DNA from: Colocasia esculenta | Lineage: Eukaryota; Streptophyta; Magnoliopsida; Alismatales; Araceae | Direction of reading: 5' to 3' | Length of the DNA stretch: 64,000 bases | Assembly: GCA_014218235.1 (NCBI GenBank) | Contig: CM024760.1 | Span: 147,451,245-147,515,244 of the forward strand | Part shown: positions 20,799 through 30,802 of the stretch, in pieces | How positions within the stretch are numbered: position 1 is the stretch's first letter | How the letters are laid out: each line of letters begins with the position of its first letter | Translations under genes and position numbers: made by a program | Notes under the pieces: generated by a model | What the model was told of the DNA's origin: nothing | Seen by the model: the letters and a program-made list of their open reading frames with translations, nothing else | Databases searched by the model: none

Positions 20799-22302
20799 GA
20801 AACCCTCTAAAACAGAATAGGAAACCCTCTAAAACAGAAAAAGAAAGATACATTAAAACCATCATGTGGATTTATGATATAAATCTCCATCCTTTTAATA
20901 AGGATGCACTAATGAAGTTAGGTTGGAGGTTTCAGCCTTATTAAAATTATTATTCAGAATTCAAAAAATAGGAAAAGTAAGATACATAGATTGCCATTAA
21001 AAGCTTCCAATGATATAGATGATCATGACATCAATACATCATTATTCAGGTCATTGCTACATTACAAAGGAGTGAAATGATCTATAGTAGCTAAATTTTC
21101 AGGCTTTTAGTATATATACATTAGTGCATATATAAGCAATTAGAAACTGTAGATAATTAGAAACTGAGGCAATTAGAAACTGGAGATAATCTAAGTAGTA
21201 ATGTATTGATACACTTATCTCTATGCTTTGGTCTAACCTGTTTAACAAAGAGAGTTTCTAACCTGTTTATTAGAAACCATATGCTTTGATCTAACCTATT
21301 TAACAAAGAGAGTTTCTAACCTGTTTAACATATTGAGGCAATTAGAAACTATATGCTTTGAAGTACATATTTAAAAACCTTACAACCATAGTGACCAGAA
21401 CGAAACAGAGGAAAATTTTAAAGAAAATGCAGAAAAGTTTAACTTTGAAATAAGCTTTGCAGAAAATGGAATTACCAGGAGGCGAGAACACAAGGATGTA
21501 ATAATTGGAAAAAGGATTTTCAAAGACATGGATCCCAGTGCTTAAAGATAAGAAGTAATGTAGAGTAGGAAACCCTCTAAAACAGAATAGGAAACCCTCT
21601 AAAACAGAAAAAGAAAGATACATTAAAACCATCAGGTGGATTTATGATATAAATCTCCATCCTTTTAATAAGGATGCACTAATGAAGTTAGGTTGGAGGT
21701 TTCAGCCTTATTAAAATTATTATTCAGAATTCAAAAAATAGGAAAAGTAAGATACATAGATTGCCATTAAAAACTTCCAATGATATATATGATCATGACA
21801 TCAATACAGAAGGAGTGAAATGATCTATAGGAGCTAAATTTTCAGGCTTTTAGTATATATACATTAGTGCATATATAGGCAATTAGAAACTGTAGATAAT
21901 TAGAAACTGAGGCAATTAGAAACTGGAGATAATCTAAGTAGTAATGTATTGATGCACTTATCTCTATGCTTTGGTCTAACCTGTTTAACAAAGAGAGTTT
22001 CTAACCTATTTAACATACTGAGGCAATTAGAAACCATATGCTTTAATCTAACATGTTTAACAAAGAGAGTTTCTAACCTGTTTAACATACTGAGGCAATT
22101 AGAAACTATATGCTTTGAAGTACATATTTAAAAACCTTACAACCATAGTGACCAGAACGAAACAGAGGAAAATTTTAAAGAAAATGCAGAAAAGTTTAAC
22201 TTTGAAATAAGCTTTGCAGAAAATGGAATTACCAGGAGGCGAGAACACAGGGATGTAATAATTGGAAAAATGATTTTCAAAGACATGGATCCCAGTGCTT
22301 AA
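20776..22302. repeat. ~765-bp tandem duplication (2 copies)
   Basis: The unit begins near AGTAATGTAGAGTAGG (20784 and 21554) and ends GGATCCCAGTGCTTAA (21545 and 22302). Each copy contains the family A blocks, two short AACAAAGAGAGTTTCTAACC units, and a tail with AGGAGGCGAGAACACA. Differences are few, so the duplication is recent relative to its neighbours. No coding sequence is recognised. Confidence 0.85.
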
Positions 22303-22682
22303 GAAAATTCCACTAAGAACCTCAGATTAAGACACCTAGTATGACATGCATACTGATAACCATTTTCTAAAAAAAAAATAATTAGATATTCTCTGAGCAC
22401 TTTTTTAACATAAGGAAGGAAAAAAATAAAAGAAGAATCTGGCATCGCACGATTATTAAAAATCTAGCCATAGAAATCCATCAATCTAAAATTTTTTTGA
22501 GTGAACCAAACGAAGTAATCCTTCAATCATATTCAAATGCATTCACTCATCTACCATTAGAGAGAAAGGTCGATACAAATATGCAGGGCAATGGAAGCAT
22601 GGAAGAATGCATGGATGTGGTATCTATGAAGTGACTGAGGGCTATTTTTATCAAATACATGTGCAAGGAATCAAGCAGACTC

Positions 22683-22869
22683 CTCACCGAGCTGAGCAAC
22701 CTGCTAAGCTCCTGGTCGTTCCTCAAGCGTCGTGATCCTGTTCTTCTCGATGCGTTCCTAGCCAGCTCCAGCACCTCAGCACCTCCAGCACGTCGGAGCC
22801 GACGCGTTGGGCTTAACGGCCGGTCTTGAGGAAGCGGGCGACCCGGCCGACGGCGAAGCTTCGATTGGG
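22683..22869 (-). pseudogene. Histone H2A pseudogene
   Basis: Minus-strand translation from 22869 reads SFAVGRVARFLKTGR, a stop in place of Tyr, then AQRVGS. Next, after loss of the GAPVYLAAVLEYLA block, it reads AEVLELARNASRRTGSRRL and RNDQELSRLLSSV. This is the ordered H2A histone fold (alpha-1, most of alpha-2 and the acidic patch region). H2A packs DNA in nucleosomes. The stop, the ~14-residue deletion and the missing ends make it nonfunctional. Flanking GC-rich sequence (to 23245) repeats part of this coding block, suggesting a local rearrangement. Which H2A variant it came from cannot be told. Confidence 0.85.
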
Positions 22870-22883
22870 AGTATGCGAGGGCG

Positions 22884-23245
22884 AGGGGGAGGCTGTTCGC
22901 GAAGGTTTTGGGTAGAAAGGAATGGGAACGCCGAAGGTTTTGGGTAGAAAGGAAGGAAAAAAAAAAGAAACAGGATTCGCAAAAATAAAGAAACATCACA
23001 AATTGCGGAAGGTTTTGGTAGATCATAAGGAAGGATGGAGACGGGAGCTTCGTAGCCGACGCGCTGGGGGTTTGGGCGGGCGTAGTGCAGGGAAGGAACA
23101 TAAGGAACAAAAAAACAGAAAAAGAAACAGGTTTCTGCAAAAAGAAGAAACCTCAAAAATTGCGGAAGATATTGGTAGATCATAAGGAAGGGACGCCGAA
23201 GATTGGGACGGGAGCTTCGTAGGCGACGCGTTGGGCTTAACATGC
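22884..23245. repeat. Imperfect repeats around the H2A pseudogene
   Basis: CGAAGGTTTTGGGTAGAAAGG occurs in tandem at about 22899 and 22932. A longer unit with AGAAACAGG, ATTGCGGAAG, TTGGTAGATCATAAGGAAGG and GACGGGAGCTTCGTAG appears twice at about 22970-23070 and 23125-23225. GACGCGTTGGGCTTAAC, which is H2A coding sequence at 22801, recurs at about 23225. Confidence 0.65.
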
Positions 23246-23768
23246 GTTTTTGGGGAAACAGTATACCGCAGTTTTGGTATCGCGGGAGGGAGAAAGAGAA
23301 TAGTGGATAAATGTCATAGCACAGTTTGGGCGGGATTTACAGACGCTCTTGGACTGCCACGTGTACTTTTAGAACTGAGTATTATTATAATAGTATAGAT
23401 GATTTTCTAGTATAGTTTTTGTTTTCAACCATGACTTTGGTATGGATACATTGGTTTTAACTGTAAGCCATGTTACTTCGGCTTTAACTTGAATGCCAGT
23501 CATTGGCTTAAAATTTTCTTTTCGCATGACTTCACTACAATTTGAAACTCTGAATATACATTTTGACAATTTTTTAGCTCCTCTGAAATCTCGATATGCT
23601 ACAATCATGTTTATTTATCACATATGTGCTTATTTGTTGAAACTCTAAGTTGCTGTACGAATAATTGTTCGGAAATATAATGATAAGGAGTGTTTACACA
23701 CATTCTTTTGGGTACTAAGATGCCACTGCAAATAGGGATAGGTCCAGTCCCTGGGAGGAGCACCTGAA
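23246..23768. other. Gene-free stretch before the solo LTR
   Basis: No gene is recognised. One G-box core (CCACGTGT) lies near 23357. Open frames are short and unremarkable. Confidence 0.35.
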
Positions 23769-25893
23769 TGTCACGTCCCGACGCGGAATATCGGAACGTG
23801 AGGCAGTTGCAAGTAAACGGGCACAAAGTATGTAATAGACATCAAATCATTGGACAAAGAATAAATACTAAAGTGAATACATCTCATTAATAATTCCACA
23901 AATGTCTATTATAACCACTAATATCATAGCCATTCTATAGGGCCCAATTACATTAAATAAAAGCAAAACACTAAACTCAGACTCTAATAGAATATTAAGA
24001 CGCCAGGGTACTCTTGACTTCACTCTTGGTCATTCTTGTTCTCATGAGTGTAAGTATCATCATCGGTCTCACCTGAGAACACATAACAATAACGTAGGGT
24101 GAGTGATAACACCCAATAGGACTTAAATCTCATGATTAGGCATGCTTTAAATGATTACTGTATTAAGAAGCAGAGTAACTACATGATAGAGCAAGAGAGT
24201 CAAGTAACGTACGAGATAACACGATAGCATATGATTGAAATAGCGCAAATGTCGAGCATAGCACAAATGACAGGATGGCCATAGCACAAATAGCACAAAG
24301 TATAACAATAGCACGAGTATAGTATAGCACTTTGATTGTCATTTAGATAGTCGAGATAGATAGCACTTGAGTGTAATGCCAAACACTCTGGTCAATTAAC
24401 TCCCGTGGGCAAATAGCACTTTTGATCGCATCTTCCAGGACCAGACCGGGCCTTTTATATATTGCCAGACATTAGTTACATTGTTTATCTTTAGACAATC
24501 AGTCAAATGGCCAATAGAGTGTACCAAAAAATAGATGAGAGTACTAGATGAATAGACGAGATAGTAGAGAGAGTGTGAATAGACGAGCGAGCAGAGTATA
24601 GGTGAGAGTTACAGGTCTTTTCACATAAAACGACGATTAAAATGGGCGATGGTAACAGTTGCACAACACACGCGATTGGTGTTGACAGTCAGGTGGAAAT
24701 TGGAATTCACTACCCTTCCACTGGCCATGTTATGCATAGGTCCAGAGGTTTGGCGTGATTCAAGATAAAAGCGAGAGAGCATTCTAAGGCCGTTTGGATC
24801 TTACTGATCCCTAAAGGGTATCATAGGTATTAGGGTACAACCAGCTCGTGGACCATATGAGAATCTATAGATAGAGGAGTCTTACAGAGGCCTTGAACAA
24901 GACTAGTCAGGCAGAAGGAATATCCGACGGAGAGTTTATCCAAGTCAAGAGAAAGTGTATATATAGAAACAAGTGCTCGACGTTCCAGAGGAATTCTAGA
25001 ACAGTGGAGCGTCGCCAACAATATTCCCAAAACAACGCGAGAACGACGACAAGTCCATTAAAATAGGGCAATGTAATATACATTATTGAAGTAAATTACC
25101 AGATAAATTATAAGATATTTTCATATCAAGTCAAATCATATTGGATGGTTACAAGTATGTGCATGTGATGAAAGAATCATGGATATGAAAAGATCATGTG
25201 TATAACTTTTAATTAACTATTACATATCCAAGTTTAACAGAATCGTTTACTGTGTTTAAGACAGTTAACAGGGTGTGTGGTTACTGTAGAAAGTCAAGAT
25301 TAGCAAAAGTATAGGGTTTATGCACAAAAATCCAGAAGGTGACGTACCCCTATAAGGATCGCGACAGGGTACATCTAGAACTCGACGGAGATTGTCAAAG
25401 GTCGTGACGGGTCGTTCAGGTCAGACGGCCAGAACGCGACGCTAGAGCCTGTCGTGTTTAGAATGCGACGGGTTGCTGGTCGCGATCAGCCCTTGAGAAC
25501 GTGGCCTATCGGGCCGTCACGTTCTCAGGTTCTGCGCATGAGTCCGAGCGGGAAAAGGGTTGCCTTGGATTGCGGTCCAAGCCTTCCATGTTTTGATATA
25601 GGGTGGATTAAAAATTGATATTTCGGTGTACAGTTTATCAAAAATCACGAAACCACTTTCAAACTAATCTAGACATGCGAGAGTATACACAGTAAATAGA
25701 AATTTGAAAATAATCATGATCTTGACAGGTTTTAAACAAGTTCATGCATGAAGAACACAGAACAACATACAGTGAAGGAAAAAGAATTTATTCGAGTATG
25801 ATACTGAATGAAAATTGGGGATTTTGGTGGCAAAAGATCCCTGACAACGAGCAGTATCTCCAGTTAAAATTTCATGGCATGAGATCAAGAGTA

Positions 25894-27259
25894 TGTTAGG
25901 ATCGGATATTCGGTTATGGCAAAGCTAGAAGGGGGGTTGAATAGATTTGCAGCAGAAGCTTAAGCAATTTAAAAACTACTTCGGATTAAAAGATCTACTC
26001 AATTAAAACCCCTTTGATCTGATGTAATGTGTGTGAACTAATTAACAAGTAGTGTGTAAACGAAATCCCTAGGCATGCATCTAGCGCAACACAATGCAAA
26101 CCACAAGTCAAACCACAGTGCATAAGGGATTTTTTAGGTGGTTCGGAGATCACACCACGTGACTTCTATGTCCACCCCCCACACAGTGAGGACACACTAC
26201 TCAAGAACTGAGTACAACACACACACACGAGCACAACGGCTCAACCACACACACACACGCTAGATCAAGTCCACAATAGATTAGATCCTCTATCCTTGAT
26301 CTGATCAACACACCACACATGTTGTCTGATGCAAACATGCGATCAGAACAACAATCCACACGTGGATCAAGCACAAGGAATGCTTGAACCACTACCACAC
26401 ACACAAAGATATGAAAGGTAGAATAAAAGAAGAGTTCTGAGTTGAAGATTAAATCCAAATGAAGAACTCCTCATGGTGGTCGTCCAGAAGAACTTCAAGC
26501 TTTGTCTTGACAGGTATTAGTTGATGGAGAAGCTTGAAAGGCGGACAAACCAACTTCAACTCCGCTCGTGAGATGGATCTTCCTCATGTTGGATGAAGAG
26601 TTGAAGCAGAAAACAGGGGAACCTTCTTCTTCTTGTTCTTGGCTTAGGGTTTTTTGTGTGGAGGCTCCCTGCTGCGAAAATAGCCTCATATGATCCATAT
26701 ATAGTGGTGTCCAAGCATAGAGAGTTGTGCTAAAAGGAAACACCAAAATATAGATCATATCCCAGCCATTAGATCTTCCCAAAACTCCGTTTGTCGACAG
26801 CCGACTTGCTGCTGTTGACAGGTGCTGACAAGTTTGCAAAATCCAGAAGACTGGCCTTCCGGGAAACCATTTTCTGTGTGTATCTGTCGACAGGCGAAAA
26901 TCATCTGTCGACAGATGCACTATTCATCTGTTGACAGGTGCACTATTTCAGCAACTTGACTTGTTCTTTTGCACTTGGATTTTGGGCTTTGTCTTGCATA
27001 TAATCTCACCTACATTTAAGAACATTATTAGTGAGATATAATGAATATATAAAAGAACAAGTTAAACATGTTTTTCTTGATTAGCATTTGCTTTTCTTGA
27101 TTAACATTTGCTTGACTTAACATTCTCATTATGTTTCACATATTCACATCACATCAATTTGCATTGTTCATGAAATCTCATCATAAAAAACAAACATACC
27201 ATTATGTCAACTTAACATTCTCATGTAAACCCAACATTCTCCCACATGAGAACCCAAGA
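25894..27259 (-). mobile_element. Ty1/copia LTR (SIRE/Maximus-like) plus a PPT remnant
   Basis: On the minus strand the LTR starts TGTTGGGTTTACATG (27236) and ends CCGATCCTAACA (25894), just after a CAACCCCCCTTCTAGC block typical of SIRE-type LTR ends. Upstream lies GTGGGAGAA, a polypurine tract, within 23 bp of internal sequence (27237-27259). GAGTA flanks the whole segment at 25889-25893 and 27260-27264, consistent with a 5-bp target duplication. A minus-strand TATA (CTATATATGG) is near 26700. Palindromic TGTCGACA/TGTTGACA copies lie at 26792-26936. Confidence 0.7.
26792..26936 (-). promoter_or_regulatory. TGTCGACA palindrome cluster upstream of the copia LTR TATA box
   Basis: TGTCGACA occurs at 26792, 26885 and 26906, and TGTTGACA at 26813 and 26929. 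On the minus strand this lies about 90-240 bp upstream of the TATATATGG box near 26700. The arrangement resembles an enhancer-like array in the LTR promoter. Binding factor unknown. Confidence 0.5.
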
Positions 27260-28008
27260 GAGTACATGAAGATCTAAATTAAATATGATGGGTCAGGCTC
27301 AAGATGATATCAGAACTTCAAAAATAAGGATCAAAAGATATGGTCGATGAAAATTAGAGAAATCAGAGGGCTTTTGTTCATGATATTTGGAACATCCTAT
27401 AGACGAAATTAATTAGGTTTAGCTTGTGAGAATGTCTACCTTTGGGTAGATTTACCTTCTAGGGCTTTGAACTCGAAGAACAAGGGTTGGATCTTGAGCA
27501 AGCCTTCTCCCCACATTTTCTCCCTTCTTTTGGCCTCTCCTCCACGTCCAACAAACCTCAGCAACGCCTTAGGGCCGGCCATGGGGAGGTTGGGGTGTAT
27601 TTAAGCTTCCTTTGTTTCCAATTCCTACTACTACTTTAATTCCTATTTAATTCCGAGATTTTCTTATTTCTATCCACCTTCGAAGCTTTCCAACTCCTAA
27701 TTGGGTTAGGCTGGGTTGCAAATTCGTGCTTAGCCAATTTGGGTAGGGTTAGGAGTCCAATTCCAACACATATTAGCTATTTTAATGATTTAATAACTCT
27801 TTTATTTTTAGAAAATATTAAAGATACGAATTTAGGGTATTTTCCTATTATTCTTCTTTTAAAAATTCCTAATGTGGCCCAATAAATTTTATGTGATTCG
27901 TTTAGCAAAGCCCTTTACTTCTTTTTGTTTAATGGGTTTTAATTAATTCTCTTTTCCTTGATTTTCTAATTTATTATTATTATTATTTTAAAAAATCAAG
28001 TTGCTACA

Positions 28009-28280
28009 TGAATGTATTTTACCTGCTGAGCATCTTGGATCATCTATTTTTGGTGTTTGACATTAACACAACTATATTTTAAATTAGTGGATAATTCGTT
28101 ATACATTATTGTTTTCACTTACTTGTTACAACTTAGCCTGCAATTGCCATGAACAACTAGTACATATTTGGAGAACTACTATGCTGTTATCATACACTTG
28201 ATGTTTGATAGAATGTCACTACCTGCTTGATACTTGTTATCTTGATTTAGTTCATTGGCCTATAATTATAAACCTGTCAC
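28009..28280. other. Short stretch between LTRs
   Basis: AT-rich sequence following the solo LTR. No feature is recognised. Confidence 0.3.
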
Positions 28281-30264
28281 TGTTACAATGAACGACCCGT
28301 GCATGATTTAAATTGAGAAACCATTTTATACTTGCCAATATTATTTGATCATGGATCAAATCTTCTACATTCTAATTGTATTTGTGCCCTGTTATTTATT
28401 ATATTTTTGTGCAACAATTTCCTTTGATTCTTATAATCATTTGTATTTCTTGATACTGGAGGATAAATCTTACTTGGCAAAATTGTTCATACCTATTTTT
28501 TTTACAAGTAATATATAATTCTAGAAGGTGAGACATCAGAGATTGTGTGCTGAGAAATCAACTCTTGTTGCGTCTGCCTTTTGAGATATAGTTTGAGAAT
28601 TATGTGATACCTCAGTTTAGAATAATGACAATTATTTTTTTTATTTCAGGTCAAGCTTTGGGCAAATTCTGTCTGAAAAATTCAAAATTTACTCATGATT
28701 TTCTATTCGCTTATGTTACAACATTTATAGATACATTAAATGTTAGGACGTGACATGTTCAGTTTACATGAATTCATATTATTGTCTAACAGTGACAAAA
28801 CATACTTAACATCACCGAAACATAGTACTAAAATATGTGATTTAATCACTTTTAACCTAATCATGTTTAACATGGTCACTAATGCTTCATAAATTCAAAA
28901 TAGTAACATTCAGAGTTAGATCTTGCTCAAATTTTTATCACTGGTCACATGCATGATATATATCTTATGTCTAATTTTTCATATTTTTTAGAGAAATAAA
29001 ACTAATTTTCAAATTCAAAACAGATTTCAGGAATTTTATATCATTAACTTTTAAAAATAGGGTTAATAGAGAAAACCTAAATTTAACAGTCTTGAAACAT
29101 GAACACAATAACTTTAACTTCAGAACAAAGTATCATAGTAAAATGTGGTGTAACTATTTTACAAAATTAAATTTAACCTCATCATATTTATTTCCTCATG
29201 AGAAGTTACAAAAATTACTATATATAACTAGAAAATAATTAGGGCTTACTGAACCCTCTACAATACTTACTACCCTCTCAGAACCTTCCGAACCAAGATC
29301 TATGCACAAAACTCACAAAATTCACATCATATGTTTTAAATCAAATTTTTAGGAAATAACATGAAGTTAACGGCAAAGGGGTAGCAGCTAAGAGATGTTG
29401 GTGGTGGCATCGATCTCCATCAACCCTAAAACTAGATGGCGCCACATGCTACCATCAAGTTTTTGTCAACAGATATCGAAAGCAAAAGGAAAGAGAATTT
29501 GGGGTCCAAGACTCGAAGTAAAAGTCACCAAAAATTGAAAAACCCTACGTGATAGGTACACAAACGAGATCCCAAAGTTACTTGTCTCAAAGAAACTTTC
29601 TGATGATCGAATTAGATTGATGATGCTCTCCTCGGCCAAGCCAAAGAGGTACCCTTTGTCGGATTGATTTGACTTCTACAGCTTTCTTGGACGCTGGTAG
29701 CCCGATCTCTCGCCTTCCTCATGTACAAAAAACATCACGTCCAAAAGCACCTCCTCAACATTGGTTTAGGTTGAAGAAGCCTCTGTAATAGCCGATCTTG
29801 CTCCAAGCTTCCCTCTCCTCTCTTCCCCCAAAAGCTCTAACTAGCTAAAGGTCCCTCTCCCATAAACATGAGTCTTATTTAAATGGGTTTAGGTCATGAT
29901 CATGAGAGGAAACAAACTCCTAACCTTATTCAGACTTTCCTAACATATCTCCGAAGAAATCAAGGCCGAATTGGTTTAGAAAATTGGAAGCACGCAAAAA
30001 ATTTAACGTCAATATAGATTGCCGCTAAGAGATAAGTTGATGACAGTCGATTATGTCATCAACTTGCCCAATTAAAAAGGACCACAAAAATCCAAAAAGT
30101 AGACGACACTAAAGATTGCCGCTAATCATTCGTTAACGGCATGCTATGCCGTCGCTAACCCATCTTGATGGCACTGAATGTTGTCATTAAAAAGTTCGAA
30201 CAGAACAATAGAAATATCACAAAATAAAACACACAAGCACAGTCTAAAAACCTAGGGTCTTATA
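28281..30264 (-). mobile_element. Gypsy (Tekay/Del-like) LTR, left boundary uncertain
   Basis: The minus-strand start reads TATAAGACCCTAGG at 30264, similar to TGTAAGGCCTAG of the LTR at 54086. The leader segment at 29488-29645 (AATTTGGGGTCCAAGACTCG, then TCCTCGGCCAAGCCAA) parallels 42187-42370 of the 4.5-kb LTR. A degenerate palindromic cluster with GTCATCAACTTG and ACGGCATGCTATGCCGT lies at 30008-30160, upstream of a minus-strand TATA-like ATTTAAATAAG near 29878. If the LTR starts at TGTTACAATG (28281), it is flanked by GTCAC and GTCAG. A start near 28741 is also possible. Confidence 0.45.
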
Positions 30265-30479
30265 GTCAGTGTGTAATATATAGGTGAGGATGAGGATTGT
30301 ATGGACTTATGATATTTATTTAATGTTGTATTAAATTATATTTTAAATATTATATTTTGTTGAACATCTTATTGTATATTTGATTGAATTTAATTTAACA
30401 TTGTAAATTATTTAGTATGTGTGTGTGTCAGTGTGTATATATGTTTATTAAAATTTCTTAAAAGTATATATTATAAAAA

Positions 30480-30802
30480 AATAAAAAAATGCGATGGATT
30501 AGCATTCTATAACTAATTAGTGACAAATAAATTTCGTCGCTACTTAGCGATAGATTAGTGAAGAAATTTTCGTCGCAAATCAGGGCATATGTATTGCTTT
30601 GTCCGACACTGAGTGACAGATTGAGGACGAACTTTTAGCGGCTAAATCATCATAATTTAGCGACGAATTTGTTTCATGGCTAATTAGAGGCGAGCAAAAT
30701 TCCGTTGCTACAGCTGCGGAATTTGTCCCTCCCTAAATTAGTGAAGAGTTTTTTTGGGACGAACGCACATATGTCCTTAATTCCATAATTTCTTGTAGTG
30801 CT
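30480..30802. mobile_element. CACTA terminus, second family
   Basis: The sequence ends ATTTCTTGTAGTG at 30802, a CACTACAAGAAAT end in inverse orientation. Upstream are many GCGACGAA / CGTCGCTA / TTAGCGAC motifs spaced every 30-60 bp, the usual subterminal pattern. Its partner end is not found upstream, and a gypsy LTR lies where the body should be. It is probably a truncated element. Confidence 0.6.

Larger units (their letters stand above)
23769..28008 (-). mobile_element. Solo LTR of a gypsy element (Tekay/Del-like), interrupted by a copia LTR
   Basis: The plus strand starts TGTCACGTCCCGACG at 23769 and ends CAAGTTGCTACA at 28008, giving TG...CA ends. TGAA lies just before the left end and just after the right end, a plausible 4-bp remnant of the target duplication. 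A GGTGAGTGATAACACC-type segment at 24100 and a CG-rich motif cluster at 25335-25560 resemble those of other LTRs in the window. A minus-strand TATA-like GCTTAAATAC lies near 27598. No internal domain or second LTR is present. The nested copia insert takes 25894-27259. The boundaries are my inference from termini only. Confidence 0.55.

Noticed and set aside
22547..23140. 197-residue minus-strand ORF
   Set aside because: It spans the H2A pseudogene and surrounding repeats. The H2A-like part switches frame, so the ORF is not a real gene.
23350..23370. G-box promoter of a host gene
   Set aside because: CCACGTGT is present, but no gene start follows on either strand.
26495..26920. 141-residue minus-strand ORF
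   Set aside because: It lies in the copia LTR; part of its sequence comes from the TGTCGACA palindrome array and leader. No protein family is recognised.
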